The position numbers and the translations under genes are program-made. From contig NC_059372.1 in the NCBI RefSeq assembly GCF_019703515.2, positions 12,651,992 to 12,715,991 of the forward strand: a stretch of DNA of 64,000 nucleotides, given 5' to 3'. Shown here piece by piece: positions 1 to 12,881 of the stretch (positions are counted from its first letter, which is position 1; each line of letters opens with the position of its first letter). Origin of the DNA: Myxocyprinus asiaticus (Eukaryota > Chordata > Actinopteri > Cypriniformes > Catostomidae). The notes under the pieces are model-generated. The model was given only the letters and a program-made list of their open reading frames with translations, made no database searches and was not told where the DNA came from.

Positions 1-2353
1 GGAAGAATGCTGTTCTACAAACATTGGAAATTTTATTTTCAAAGGACAGATTAGTATCAAATATAACACCCAAGTTCTTCGCTGTAGAAGACGATGTAAC
101 AGTACATCCATCAAGAATCAAATTATATTTTAGCAGCTTATTTTTTTAGAGGTTTTTGGCCCAATATTTAGCACTTCTGTTTTGACAGAATTCAGTAGAA
201 GGAAATTTCCAGCCATCCAATCACTGATTTAATTGATACATTCTGCTAATTTGGAGAATTGTGAATTGGTTGGGTTTAAAAGAAATATAAAGTTGGGTAT
301 CATCAGCATAACAGTGGAAACTTTTTCCGTGATTCCTGATATCTCCCAGGAGAAGCATGTATAAGAAAAAAGCAGAGGCCCTAAAACTCATTTACACATA
401 CAAAGTGGTAGCGGTCTGATAAATAAGACTTAAACCATGCTAATGCAAGTCCACTAATGCCAACATAATTCTCCAGCCTATTCCTGTCGAAGGCAGCACT
501 AAGATTTGAAAGCACTATAAGAGAAATGCAGCCGCGATCAGATGAAAAGAGCAAGTCATTTGTAACTCTGATAAGTGCAGTCTCTGTACTGTGATGGGAC
601 CTAAATCCTGACTGAAATTGTTCATATATGCACCATTTCTCTGTAGAACAGCTGGGAGGACACTACCTTTTCTAGTATTTTTGACAAAAATGGTTGATTT
701 GAAATCAGTCTGTAATTAGCCAATTTTCCAGGATCAAGCTTTGGATTCTTAATAAGTGGTTTGATAACTACCAATTTAAAGTTTCTTGGGACATGCCCTA
801 AGGGTAGCGAAGAGATAATATTAAGAAGAGGTCCTGAGATTACAGGGAATACCTCATTTAAGAGCTTAGTTGGTATTGGATCTAACATACATGTTGTGGC
901 TTTTGATTTTTTGATAAGTTTTGTTTGCTCTTCATGAATTATGACAGCAAAGGATTGAAGTTGCTCATGAGGAAAATTATGAGACACTGTTTTCAGAGGT
1001 GCTGTGACAGTTGATTGCATAGTTCCAATTTTATTTATGATTATTTCAATTTTATCAGTAAAGAAATTCATGAAGTCATTTATATTGTGCTGCGATTAAA
1101 TATATGGTTCAGTCGATGCTTTATTGTTAACCAATTTAGCCACAGTACTGAATAAACACCTAGGATTGTTGTGGTTATTTTCTATGAGTTCGCTAAAATA
1201 TGCTGACCTGGCAGCTTTTAGTGCTTGTCTGTAGCTACAGACACCCCTTCCATGTACTGCGAAATACCTCTAATTTGAATTCTTCCACTTGTGCTCAATT
1301 TTCCGAGCTGCTCTCTTGAGAGCATGAGTGTGATCATTGTACCATGGTGCGGGGCTTTTTTCTTGAATTTTCTTTAGTTGAAGGGGGGCCACACTATCAA
1401 GAGTGCTAGGGAAGACTGTATTTATATTATCTGTTATTACATCAAGTTCTTCAAGACTTTTTGGCTTACTGAGTATGTGAGACAATTCTGGAAGATTATT
1501 AGTGAAGCTGTCTTTAGTGGTCAAAAGAATAGCTCTACCTGAACGATAGCGTGGTGTAGATTAAGTGACATGAGCTGATCACAGCAAACAAGAGATGAGG
1601 TAATGATCTGAGATGTCATCGCTCTGCTGTAGAATTTCTATAGTATCAACATCAACTCCATATGACAGAATTAAATCTAGCATATTATTATGCCAATGAG
1701 TTGGTCCTGTCACATTTTGTCTGACTCCAAGAGAGTTGAGAATATCGATAAATGCTAATCCCAGTGTGTCATTTTCATTATCTATGTGAAAGCTGAATCA
1801 TCAACAATTAAAGCTTATTCTACATTAACTACCAGATCTGATAGAAAATTTGCCAATTCACCAAGGAAATCTGAGTATGGCCCAGGTGATCTATATACTG
1901 TTACAAGGGCAAAAGATGACAGAGATTTTTTATTTATATCTCACGGTGTCACATTAAGCATTATTAGTTCAAAAGACTTACACTTATATCCTGTCCTCTG
2001 AGTAACACCAAAAAGTAACTGTAAATTGTAGCAACACCTCCTCCTCGACCCTTCAGACGAGGCTTATGTTTATAACAATAACCTGAGGGAGTAGATTCAT
2101 TTAAACTAATATATTCATCCGGTTTAAGCCAGGTTTCAGTCAAACAGAGCGCATCCAAACTATGATCTGTAATAATTTCCTTTACAATTAGTGTTTTGGT
2201 AGAAAGAGATCTAATGTTTAGTATCCCTACCTTTATATTATTTTTATCTTTTATTTTTTCAAGTTTGATCTTAATCACATTTTTTCTAAATGATTTAGTG
2301 AGGGGTTTGTGTTTGGTAATTTGGGAGCAGACACAGTCTCTATATGATATCAA
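1..2353 (-). pseudogene. L2-type LINE ORF2 (endonuclease-reverse transcriptase), decayed
   Basis: This is the second reading frame of a non-LTR retrotransposon, which would nick DNA and copy its own RNA into the nick. On the minus strand the N-terminal apurinic-type endonuclease is readable around 2320-2030, with a start like GILNIRSLS and the acidic LTETWL motif. A linker lies at 1270-1524, and the RT palm at 622-1071 includes a segment like LANYRLISNQPF. The catalytic YADD box is encoded at 299-310, and the RT C-terminal part continues to base 1 and off the window. Frames are repeatedly broken by stops and frameshifts, so no protein can be made. The wording of the RT blocks fits the L2/Maui group of fish LINEs (family knowledge). 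The 5' side is cut by the Tc1 element at 2354, and ORF1 of the same LINE resumes beyond it. Confidence 0.85.
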
Positions 2354-3646
<1,293 letters not shown>

Positions 3647-3836
3647 TAGGTGATACTGTCTCTATGTGTTGTAGTTTATGTGACCTGTGTGATGTCTCAA
3701 GGCATCTAGCAGACATTCAGATTAACCAGTTTGCCTGCTTCCTGACCTAGGCCCCAATTAGTCAAATACTATCATTATTAAGACTATGAGCCAAATTACT
3801 AGAGAGGAGATTGGCACCTTCCCTGGAGGGATGGAG
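3647..3836 (-). other. L2 LINE, inter-ORF sequence beside the Tc1 insertion
   Basis: This short stretch links the end of L2 ORF1 to the Tc1 right end. The sequence next to the transposon (GATACTGTCTCTATGTG) resembles the L2 sequence on the far side (ACACAGTCTCTATATGAT). This suggests either a small local duplication or a repeat already present in the LINE before insertion. No coding content is visible. Confidence 0.5.
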
Positions 3837-4635
3837 TCAGTCTCTCTTTAGCAGGTGAGGTCTAACCCAAAAACTCTTCCAATTGTCTATAAATCCTGTG
3901 CTATTCTCCGGATACCACTCAGACATCAAGCCGTTCAGTGACACTAATCTACTATAAACCTCGTTACCACGATGAGCAGGGAGGGGGCCAGAGCATATTA
4001 CAGTGTCTGACATAGTTTTTGCAAGTTCACACACCTCTTTAATGTTATCTTTAGTGATCTCCGACTGGCGAAGCCAGACATCGTTAGTGCTGACATGAAT
4101 AACAATTTTAGAAAATCTGTGTTTAGCATCAGCCAGCACTTGTAAATTTGATCTGATGTCAGACACTCGAGCCCCAGAAATGCATTTAACAATAGTGGAT
4201 GGAGTCTCTATTTCCACATTCCTTACAATAAAATCACCAATTATTAAGGCTCTTTCAAAATTATCCTCAGGGGATACATCTCTGAGTGGGGAGAATCGAT
4301 TGGAAACCCTAATAGGAACGGGAGAGTGGTGTCGCTTTGCTGAGCGAGTATGCCACCGAGACGTCACCCTAACACCTGCTGCGGGAGCTGTAGAGCCAGA
4401 AACAAAGTGTGTGTGATGCTCACTGTACTACCCGCATCCGAAACAGTATCTACCGGCTTCTCTTTCTCACTGACCTCCACTAGCGTTCGGATGCGTGTCT
4501 CTAACTTTTTACCTTCTCCGTCAGCCTGACTAATTCCTTACATTTATCACATGTGAATCCCTCACTGTTGACGGAAGAAGCTATAGTAAACATGTGGCAT
4601 GCAGTGCAGGAAGAAATATCATGAGCGGATGCCAT
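3837..4635 (-). pseudogene. L2 LINE ORF1: Cys-rich N-terminus plus SGNH/esterase-like domain
   Basis: The start at 4635 (minus) opens a Cys-rich head with CTAC and CDKC pairs, typical of the small zinc-binding N-terminus of this ORF1 family. An in-frame stop follows near 4506. A second open stretch, 4367-3837, carries an SGNH-hydrolase-like fold. Block I reads ALIIGDFIVRNV, where a GDS is expected. Block III reads HVSTNDV, where HVGTND is expected, and an ICSGPLP segment follows. In the family this domain is a putative lipolytic esterase that accompanies the RNA particle. Here the nucleophile serine position is Phe and the Gly of the GTND block is Ser, so activity is lost on top of the stop. 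It belongs to the LINE whose ORF2 lies at 1-2353. Confidence 0.8.
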
Positions 4636-5015
4636 GACTTACCGCAATTGTTTGTTGTTGTTGTTATGGTTGTTCTTGAGCTGCAAGGGTTTGAGATCGA
4701 TGTGGTTCGGTGTGATTCCTGATCAGCAGATGTTTGAGACTGATGCAATAATCTGTGTAAAACACAGTGGAGAAAATGAATGCACGCAGTCGAGATGCGA
4801 GATGTAGACAAGCGGGGGAAAAAAGAGAGAAAACGGGTGCCAGCGGTAAAATACACGAAGTTGAAACAGTAGAAAAGCGGAAAAACACGACGCATGCGGT
4901 AAAATGGCAAAGGTTAAAACGATGAACGTATAAGCATAAGAATAAGCAATGCTAAGCCGGCTAGCAAGCTACAAACACTCGTGCAGCGTGCTGACACCAA
5001 CCGGAACAGCAACCG
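4636..5015 (-). other. L2 LINE 5' untranslated/promoter region
   Basis: This is the sequence upstream of the ORF1 start on the minus strand. It has a TTG-repeat patch at 4648-4663 and no frame of interest. By position it is the 5' UTR and internal promoter of the LINE. The outer boundary near 5015 is estimated from where sequence character changes, not from a target duplication. Confidence 0.5.
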
Positions 5016-6931
5016 GAAAGTCTATGGCATTTATGGGATTTCTGACCATTCCGCTAGAGGAAAACTGTCACTCCGATCAGTAAGAAAAGATATAGCACAA
5101 TAAGTCAGAACAGTCTGAAGGTCTGTACCAAGTTTGGTGAATGTAGCTAGAAAGCTCTAAGAGAAATTTCAACTGATAGTTTTGATCTTGGTTTAGGGAT
5201 TAGGGACCAAGTCTGTTATGTATGATGTATGATGGTTTTGTCAAGTCAACAAAATAAAAATGTAAATGTTTGTATTATATGCAAAAGGGCAGTGTTAATA
5301 TTCTGACTAGCACTTCCTTGTATGTTCCACAGAAGGAAGTCATATGGGTTTGCAACAACTTGAGGGGGAATACGTGATGACAGAATTTTCATTTAATTTT
5401 CATTAAGTTCTATAAAATTCTAGTGTTCTCTAAGGCCACGTTCAAAGCCTCTCCATAACAGCATACTTTGGAAAACATTGACATCAGAAAACTGAGGTTT
5501 CAAACTTAAATTGATTAATTTGAATGTGGCCTCTCATCCAGTCTGGACCAATTGAGTTCCAGTCCTGAGGTTGACGCACACTTTAAATGGCCTGTCAGGG
5601 CCAATCAGCACTCACATCACACACCAGGGAGAGACATCCTAGGTTTCCATCGTTTGTGACTCACCGAAACAAGTGTCCCTCACTCTCTGTTGTCTCATTC
5701 TGATGCTCTCTTGCCCTCTCTTGATATGCAGGGCTGTATTGACACCATCTGTCAGGACTCCAGCCTGTGCCTGAGGCTGATCTCTTCAGACCAATGAGCA
5801 TCTCACCATGGAGTCAGAAGCACATGACCCGGATAGACACTTAGAGCCAAGGGAAAAGGGCCAGAAAGGTAACTCGGCATTACTCTGCTGAGCATAATTT
5901 CTGGAAAAGAAGAAGAAAAAAAAAAAAACGATTTGAAAAGGATCATGACTTAAACCTAAAGAATACATCTTCTGCCTTTATTGGTTATGGTTTTACAATC
6001 TTGCTTGTTTTATGCAATTGTTCAAGGGGTCATATCATCAAATAATTTTTTTTAATAAACATTTTCTTGACATCACGTCACCTCTGTCTTTGAGAAACCA
6101 CAAAATGCTGAGGCCAATTAACATGCTGGATGGAGCCTAAATAGAGTACAATCGGACAACAACAAAAAATCGGATTGGTATGATTTAATTCAGACTGAAG
6201 CATTTACATGATGCATTTCTGAAGATTTTAAAAAGACAAATTATTGTATTAGTCCAACTGAAATCAAACTTTTAAAATACATGTAAACGTACTGACTGTG
6301 AGGTTATAAGGAGTAAATAGGATAGATACTATTATTCTTAATCACCAGATAAACAGAGATATAATACTCTAACAATAAGAGTAAAATGCCATTCCAGACT
6401 GTATGTAGCACCTGCCACTCTGCGTTTCCTTCTGAAGGATCCTAATGTTCAAAAAAAGCAGCTGAAATTTATTTTAAACAAGGTCCCTAATCATTTCAGT
6501 CTAATATTAACATTTTAAGTGCCGTATTTTGTTTTTTGAATGTATCATTGTGTAATACAGGCTTTGCAAAGAGGCTGTTATTACTGGATGGGCCAGGGCA
6601 AACTATACTAGACTCAAGAGCAAACCCGCAGCTTGTGTGCGAGTACAGCAAAGCACTGTTTCTCTTTTGACATGCAAAGAAGGCGTTTACAAAGAAGTCT
6701 TAAAGTCATGGCAGCAAAATATGGCCTGTTTGATTCTTAAGGTTGAGGGGGGGGATGTTTGGCTAACATTATAACTAGGCTAAAGGGGGGAGAAAAAAAT
6801 TATATAACCCCTTGACATGACAGAAAACATTTTAATAGATACAAGATGGACAGTTCAAAGATACGTAAAATATAACAATATACAAAGCACCAGATATAAA
6901 GTATAATTTGTTTAAAGTGCATTAACAGCAG
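5016..6931. other. Non-coding interval with one MITE fragment
   Basis: No gene is visible. A minus-oriented, degenerate copy of the AGTTCACCC family lies at about 5318-5402, recognised by its inverted core (ACAACTTGAGGG, then GATGACAGAATTTTCATT). An A-rich tract lies at 5907-5929. The short frame antisense to this A-tract (5786-5968) is low complexity. The rest may be single-copy host sequence. Confidence 0.5.
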
Positions 6932-7837
6932 CATCAAGTTCCTGGGTGTCCACATCACTGAGGAACTCACATGGTCCATCCACACTGAAGTCGTTGTGAA
7001 GAAGGCTCATCAGCGCCTCTTCTTCCTGAGACGGCTGAGGAAGTTTGGAATGAACCGCCACATCCTCACTACACCAGCACTGTAGAGAGCATTCTGACTG
7101 GCTGCATCTCCGCCTGGTACGGCAATAGCACCGCCCACAACCGCAAAGCCCTGCAAAGGGTGGTGCGAACTGCCAGATACATCATCGGAGGTGAGCTTCC
7201 CTCCCTCCAGGACATATATACAAGGCGGTGTGTGAAAAAAGCTCGGAGGATCATCAGAAACTCCAGCCACCCGGGCCATGGGCTGTTCTCACTGCTACCA
7301 TCAGGCAGGCGGTATCGCAGCATCAGGACCCGCACCAGCCGACTTCATGATAGCTTCTTCCCCCAAGCAATCAGACTTTTCAACTCTTGATCTCCCACGA
7401 TCAAAATACATCAGCACTGCACTTTATTACTCTTATATTTCACACCAGACTGTCATAAATTATATTATTATTATATTATATTCTCTCTTAACAATACACT
7501 GGCAACTTACTATAAACCGACAGCCTGAATGTCAGTACAGTACAATACAACCTACTGTACATTTTATATATACTATATATACTTTTTTATTGTATAATGT
7601 GTATTCTATATTGTGTGTATTGTATACTGTACATTGTATGTTATTATTTGTATATTGTGTTGTGTGTAATTATGTGTATATTAGATTTTAAATTGTCTTG
7701 TGTAAATCTGATGTTTATTGTAAATTGGTATATGTCTTGACAACTATGTTGCTCGGAACTGCACCCAAGAATTTCACACACTATTGCACTTGTGTATATG
7801 GTTATGTGACAATAAAAGTTATTTGATTTTGATTTTA
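6932..7837 (+). pseudogene. LINE 3' end: RT C-terminus and 3' tail, 5'-truncated
   Basis: From 6933 the plus strand reads a continuous RT C-terminal segment (starting IKFLGVHITEELTW, then KKAHQRLFFLRRLRKFGM). After a frameshift it resumes at 7160-7390 with VVRTARYI-like sequence, LFSLLPSGRRYRS and a terminus RLFNS. Both match the C-terminal domain of CR1/Rex1/L2-group reverse transcriptases. The 3' UTR follows and ends at about 7837 in GTGACAATAAAAGTTATTTG plus a short GATT-type repeat. That is the tail by which target-primed LINEs end. The copy begins abruptly near 6932, as expected of an incomplete reverse transcript. No target duplication was found. Confidence 0.8.
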
Positions 7838-8530
7838 AAGGTATTCTGTATTAATCAGTAAATACTGTAAGTCTCCAAAGGTTTGGCTTTGAAAATAAGC
7901 CTGAACTAAAAGAAAGTGTGAGCTCGTGTCTGTGTTTAGGTGAATATAAATCAGAAAGATGCAAAGCAGGGGAGCTAGAAGAACAAACAATAAGGCTTCA
8001 ATATTTGCCCTTCCTCTTTATCAGTGAGGCTGTTTGCCTCTGATCCCATTCGCCATGCTCCTGAGCCGAGACGGCAGCTACCGAGAGCGAGAAATAGAGA
8101 GAGAGAACGCAGGGCACAGTGGGGAAATCACACCCAAAAAGCCCCTATTGAACCATCAAGTAACAGGCTTTGTTGAGACAATGCTAGCCGGGGGCTGGTG
8201 GAAAAATAGGTGTATTTCAGGCAGCCAATAAACACTGGCCTCCCGGAGGGCACAGAGGAGGCAGAAGACTTATAGAAATAGAGTGAGTGAAAGATAAAGG
8301 GAGGAATGGAACCAAACTCTTCATTCTCTTGTGCTCAAATGTGACCTAAAATAAACATTCTGTCATTGTTTACTCTCCTTCATGTTGCACCAAACTTAAT
8401 GACTTTCTACTGTAGAAGACAAAAGGTGCATTTCTGAAGAATATCCTGGCCTCTCTTTACCATATAATGACACTAAAATGGCTCCAAAATTAGAAGAAAA
8501 AAATATATATAATGAAAGTGGTTCATATCA
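7838..8530. other. Non-coding interval with AGTTCACCC-family fragment
   Basis: No gene is supported. At about 8360-8430 a degenerate plus-strand fragment of the AGTTCACCC family is visible (TTCTGTCATTGTTTACTC, then TTCATGTTGCACCAAAC). A 65-codon frame at 8034-8231 has no recognisable features. Confidence 0.45.
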
Positions 8531-8606
8531 CTCAAGATGGCGCCGAGTATGGCTGCTGCGTTGCGAGCTCCGACACAACGTGACAATAAAGTGATTTGAT
8601 TTGATT
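8531..8606 (+). mobile_element. 76-bp LINE-derived mini-retroposon (5' head joined to 3' tail)
   Basis: The first 45 bases (CTCAAGATGGCGCCGAGTAT and on) look like the start of a LINE 5' UTR. They join directly to a tail, GTGACAATAAAGTGATTTG then GATT repeats, which matches the 3' terminus of the LINE at 6932-7837. Everything between is missing. The likely cause is template switching or splicing during reverse transcription of a LINE RNA. The identification of the head as LINE 5' sequence is from memory of fish LINEs. The tail match is seen directly in this window. Confidence 0.6.
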
Positions 8607-8729
8607 CAAGTCTTCAGAAGTCATTTGAAAGCTTTGTGCGAGGAACAGATGGAAATATAAGTTGTTATTCAATACAAATATTTCCGTACGTGAGCTTTTA
8701 ACCTCTGTAACCAGATGATTGAGTCCAGA

Positions 8730-10462
8730 GTTGGGGAGTCATTAACTAAAAGTAGTGACGCTAATGACATTTTTCAGTTTACAATAGCATCACAAATGCT
8801 ACATTTGTCACATTGTATTGCAAACACTGGAGTCTAGGGAGTAATCAGACGTGCCTATGGTTCTTACGGACAGTTCATATAAATGAACTGGTTAAAATAG
8901 ACGATTCCCTTATATTTCCTCTTGGGAACTCTGATTCATTTTAGTAAGTCGGTTCTTTTAGACGGTTCATGCAAAAGAACTAATTCACTTAAATGATTCA
9001 CTGATTCACTTGAACCCTGCGGCTTTGTCTCTTTTTCTTCATTGCTGTGGTTTACCACTATATTTCAAATCAGTTATATAAAATAGGGTGTTTTCTAGTT
9101 TATTAGTATATATTAAGTACATATTTATGTTCAATTTATTGTTGTCACTCTATTTGTTTAACCAATGATTTTACTATAAGTAATACTGTAGCAACCATGA
9201 CTGTAGTTACCATGGTTAATTTTGTGGTCACTAAAAATACCATGGTTAAACTATGGTTACTATAGTAAAACAATGATTAATTTTCATTAGTGAATGTCAC
9301 CCTAATTAAATATATAACTATCGCTTTAATTTAAGGGTCCACAATAATGCACTGGTTAAACATGGATAAGACAGTAATTAATAATTCATTTAATGTAGAG
9401 TAAGGCTATCTTAGCCATAATTTACAAATTACTGAATGTCTTATTTTTGTGTAGAAAGAAATGTAATTAATGCTCTGTTTCAGAGATCAAATTTCAAGTT
9501 TACTAAACAACATTAAGCCAGTAATTAAGGCTAATAAGTATTAGCCTTAATCTTCCTCTTTTTTTTTTTTTTTTTTTTTTGCACGTTTCAATCACGTTTC
9601 AAACTTTTTTTAGTTTACTGCAAATACGGTAAACACCTAATAAATGTCAAAAAATTATTCACAAATGAGTCAAACTGTATTATTTTAAGATTAATTTCAT
9701 TGAATGAAATTAGTTCATTAGTAACAATTTACAAAAACCAGTACTAATAATTACTGTCTTAACATAGCCCAATAAGTGCAAAACAAGTAGATCAAAAATT
9801 AACTTTAGAACAGCGGGTCAAGTTGTCTTAATACAAAGTTATAGCAATTTATTAGAAAAACAAATACTTATTAGTCATAATTACTTTCTTAATATATTTC
9901 AATAAACTTGAATATCACCTAATAAATGCAAAACAAAACAAGATGAATAGGTACAATTTTCACTTTAGAACAAGGGGTCAAGTTGTTTTTAATAGAAGAT
10001 TTTAGTATTTTATTAGTAAAAGTTTTTAAAGTCAATACAAATTAGCCTCAATTACTGGCTGAATATTGTTTAGTAACCTTGATTCATGATGGATCTCTGA
10101 AATTGAGCATTAATTACATTACTTTCAACAACAAAAAAATCTGGTATATCTAAAAATATTTTCTTCTTAAATAGCTTCAGTGTAACATGTAGTGTAGCTA
10201 ACTACTTTTTTTTTTTTTAAAGTAGCTTGACTGTAGTTTAACTACTTTAAATTATGAGTAGCTTGTATCTTGTGAAGCTACAGTTTCAAAATAGCTTACC
10301 CAACAATGACTCAGTGAGTCATTGAGTTGCACTTGAGAACTGATTCAGTCTGATTCTTGAACAATCATTCAGACAGGTTCTGTGAACTGGATCAACTTAA
10401 TCATTGAAAAGATCAGACTCAAAAGAACAATTCGTTCACGAATCGCACATTGCTACAGAACT
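8730..10462. repeat. Mosaic of short TIR elements (MITEs)
   Basis: This is an AT-rich block without coding content. It contains a hAT-like end starting GAGTTGGGGAGTCATTAAC (about 8732), AGTTCATATAAATGAACTGG palindromic sequence (about 8867), a CCATGGTTAA-type hairpin element (9190-9275), and the long inverted-repeat element listed separately. A second hAT-like end reads inward from the right as CATTGTTGGGTAAGCTATTT (about 10285-10304). A T-tract lies at 9560-9580. The pieces appear in a side-by-side order that simple nesting does not explain. Confidence 0.6.
9453..10135. repeat. Long terminal-inverted-repeat element with internal tandem units
   Basis: The left arm, from about 9453 (GTAATTAATGCTCTGTTTCA onward), and the right arm, ending about 10135, are inverted copies over roughly 85 bases. 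Both carry TTACTAAACAA and CCAGTAATT blocks. Between them about 150-bp units repeat in tandem, each with ACTTTAGAACA followed by GGGTCAAGTTGT (about 9803 and 9965). There is no open frame, so this is a non-autonomous foldback-type element of unknown class. Confidence 0.6.
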
Positions 10463-11784
10463 GGGGCAGAAGTAAAGATTTTCCACTGAATAACAAAAAT
10501 TTTGCTCTGATCCTAAATATATAAATAAAGATATTGTATATCTTTAGAAGGCTTATTTAGCACACCAGGGGCCGGTTGCACCAGCTATACATACGTTACA
10601 ACTTAGCCTAGTTGTGGTGTAAATGAGCACTGTCACAATTTATGCACTACTAAATTGTTGCACCATTAAACTTAGGTAGGACGTTACCCTACGTATAAAC
10701 TAAATATTGGGCTGGGGAGGGAAATCTGGCCCAAAAGTTGTTTAGCGGAAGGGGGGGGTTCCTTTTCTGCATATCGCTGCCCTTCGGCATATCGCGGCGC
10801 CGTTTTGTGTCCCGTTCTGCATAACGCGGTGGCCCATTTCAGCTTATCGCCCTGTTTCCCTTCGGGAAAAGTCCCGGTTCTCCCAATGGCCAGTCCGCCC
10901 CTGCAGGATATTCTTTAAAAATTCACTAGTTGTGTCCCACAGAGGAAAGTATTACAGATTTGGAACATAATAAGGGTGCATAAATAAAAATAAAAATAGA
11001 CTGTTAATTTTTGGGTGAACCATCCCTTTAAATGCAAAACTCAATACACATAAATGCATGAATGGGCACACTTACAGAGTGCACTCCCCCTCAGATGCAC
11101 TAAGCAACACCTATGCACAGTGTGGTGGGTTTAAGAAGGCATTCTCTCTAAAGCTTGTATTTTTGCAATGCTGGATTAGTACGATTTGCAAAGATTAAGA
11201 AGCTGCCTGTTAAGTTCAAGCCTTTCTTTTATACACTTTTATTCTTGGGAAGGGGGGTGTAAGGCTTTAAATGGATCGTCAAGTGTCGTCAATTAAGCTC
11301 ATTAGCCCTTTTAAAGCAGCTGCCTAGACTTATGCACCCATCACTGTAATCAGATCCTTTGAAAATGAGAAACAATTAGGACCATAATTTCTCATCCTTG
11401 TCTGGGTGGTGTACATGGGGTGTAGAACTTAACATTTATCACAGACTAGGACATATAACACAAAACCAGATGTGTTTAACATGGTTGCAAACTTTAAAAG
11501 GTTTGGCTAGCAGGGAGGAAAGAATTAGCAATTAGTGTGCGAGAAAAGGAAGAGAATCTCAGGGTGGATATTGCAGCGTACAGTGGCCCCAAAAAGTATT
11601 TGGTCATTTAAAAGGATGTTCCAGGTTTGCTCATTCCACAGCATTTGTGACATAATGTTAATTACTTCATTAAATAATTTAGACTTGTTTATTTTAAAAA
11701 ACAATTAAAAAAAAATTATAAAAAAGCGGTTCCAGTAATGCACTTACATTAGAAGTGAATAGGGCCAGTCCATTAATGTAAACA
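10463..11784. other. Non-coding interval with two repeat fragments
   Basis: At about 10690-10905 a repeat is present that shares the GGCCCATTTCAGCTTATCGC block with a region at 42300-42345, where it reads on the other strand. At 11010-11036 the minus-strand end of an AGTTCACCC-family element is visible (TTTTTGGGTGAACCATCCC). No gene or RNA is visible in the rest. Confidence 0.5.
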
Positions 11785-12181
11785 TATGCTCCGATTCGCG
11801 AGTTCGAATCCCAGGGCATGCTGAGTGACTCCAGCCAGGTCTCCTAAGCAACCAAATTGGCCCAGTTGCTAGGGAGGGTAGAGTCACATGGGGTAACCTC
11901 CTCGTGTTCGCGATTAGGGGTTCTCGCTCTCAGTGGGGTGCGTAGTGGATCGTGGAGAGTAGCATGAGCCTCCCATGCTGTGAGTCTCTGCGGTGTCATG
12001 CACAATGAGCCACGTGATAAGATGTGCGGATTGTCGGTCTCAGAAGTGGAGGCAACTGAGACTTGTCCTCCGCCACCCGGATTGAAGTGAGTAACCACGC
12101 CACCACGAGGACCTACTAAGTAGTGGGAACTGGGCATTCCAAATTGGGAGAAAAGGGGCTAAAATAAAAGAAAATCAAAAT
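11785..12181 (+). mobile_element. tRNA-headed SINE, plus orientation
   Basis: A pol III B-box-like GAGTTCGAATCCC lies at 11800-11812. It is followed by about 350 bases of conserved body and an A-rich tail (about 12160-12181). The body matches, in the opposite orientation, the copy at 20926-21310, including the blocks TGAGTGACTCCAGCCAGGTC and CCACGTGATAAGATG. The A-box side of the tRNA head is poorly preserved. Such elements depend on LINE machinery for movement. Confidence 0.7.
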
Positions 12182-12881
12182 ACAGTTTCAAAAGTATATC
12201 CACAAGACGTAAACATTATATGTGTTAACTTAATTGTGATAAAATTAGGTATTTACTTGCGTTATAGTGTTTAACAGATTTCAGGGTTTACCAGTGTTCC
12301 GCGTCATGGCAACAAAGCTGTAATATAGGATAAAACTTTTAACAGATAAGATTAGTAAGCAATTTTATCTCACTAAAAACATGTTAACATGTATATATAA
12401 CACTTAAAATTTACTGTATGGATGTCGTTGCACTGTTGCAAGTGGCATTTATTTTATTCATAGTTTATTCAAAGATAGCAGGACAAGCACACTTTTCTAA
12501 GAAAATATTACACTAAATAAAGTTTGCTAGGTTTTAATTGTAAAACAATAAATATACTGTTCAAAATTAAGATAAGTATTTGGAAACTTTCTGCTTGTTC
12601 TAGTGGAATATTTAATGGTAAATGTGATAAACTACACTGTAGTTACTCAACTAGGACACCTGAGTGAACTTTAGGGGATTTGATGACCTTGACACCACTT
12701 GGTTAAAAGTAATTTCTACACCACTAGCATCAACAAATGACATAGGAAAACATTTTTTATACAGTTTCCCTGAACACAGTCCCCATCTTCTATTAGTCGG
12801 CCATAGGCTTTGAAAGCACAAAGTAGACTTTCTCAGGGAAATTAAGTCTATGAATGGCTTACTGATAGTTACCTCTGCAAA
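12182..12881. other. Non-coding AT-rich interval
   Basis: No frame, RNA or recognisable repeat boundary is visible apart from AT-rich sequence. Confidence 0.4.

Noticed and set aside
8732..10307. Single hAT element spanning both hAT-like ends of the MITE mosaic
   Set aside because: The bases flanking the two ends (ATTGAGTC and ACTCAGTG) do not form an 8-bp direct duplication, and the neighbouring pieces are ordered side by side rather than nested.
11800..11812. Possible tRNA gene from the GAGTTCGAATCCC box
   Set aside because: No matching acceptor stem or anticodon arm is seen, and the long conserved body and A-rich tail recur at 20926-21310, so this is a SINE.
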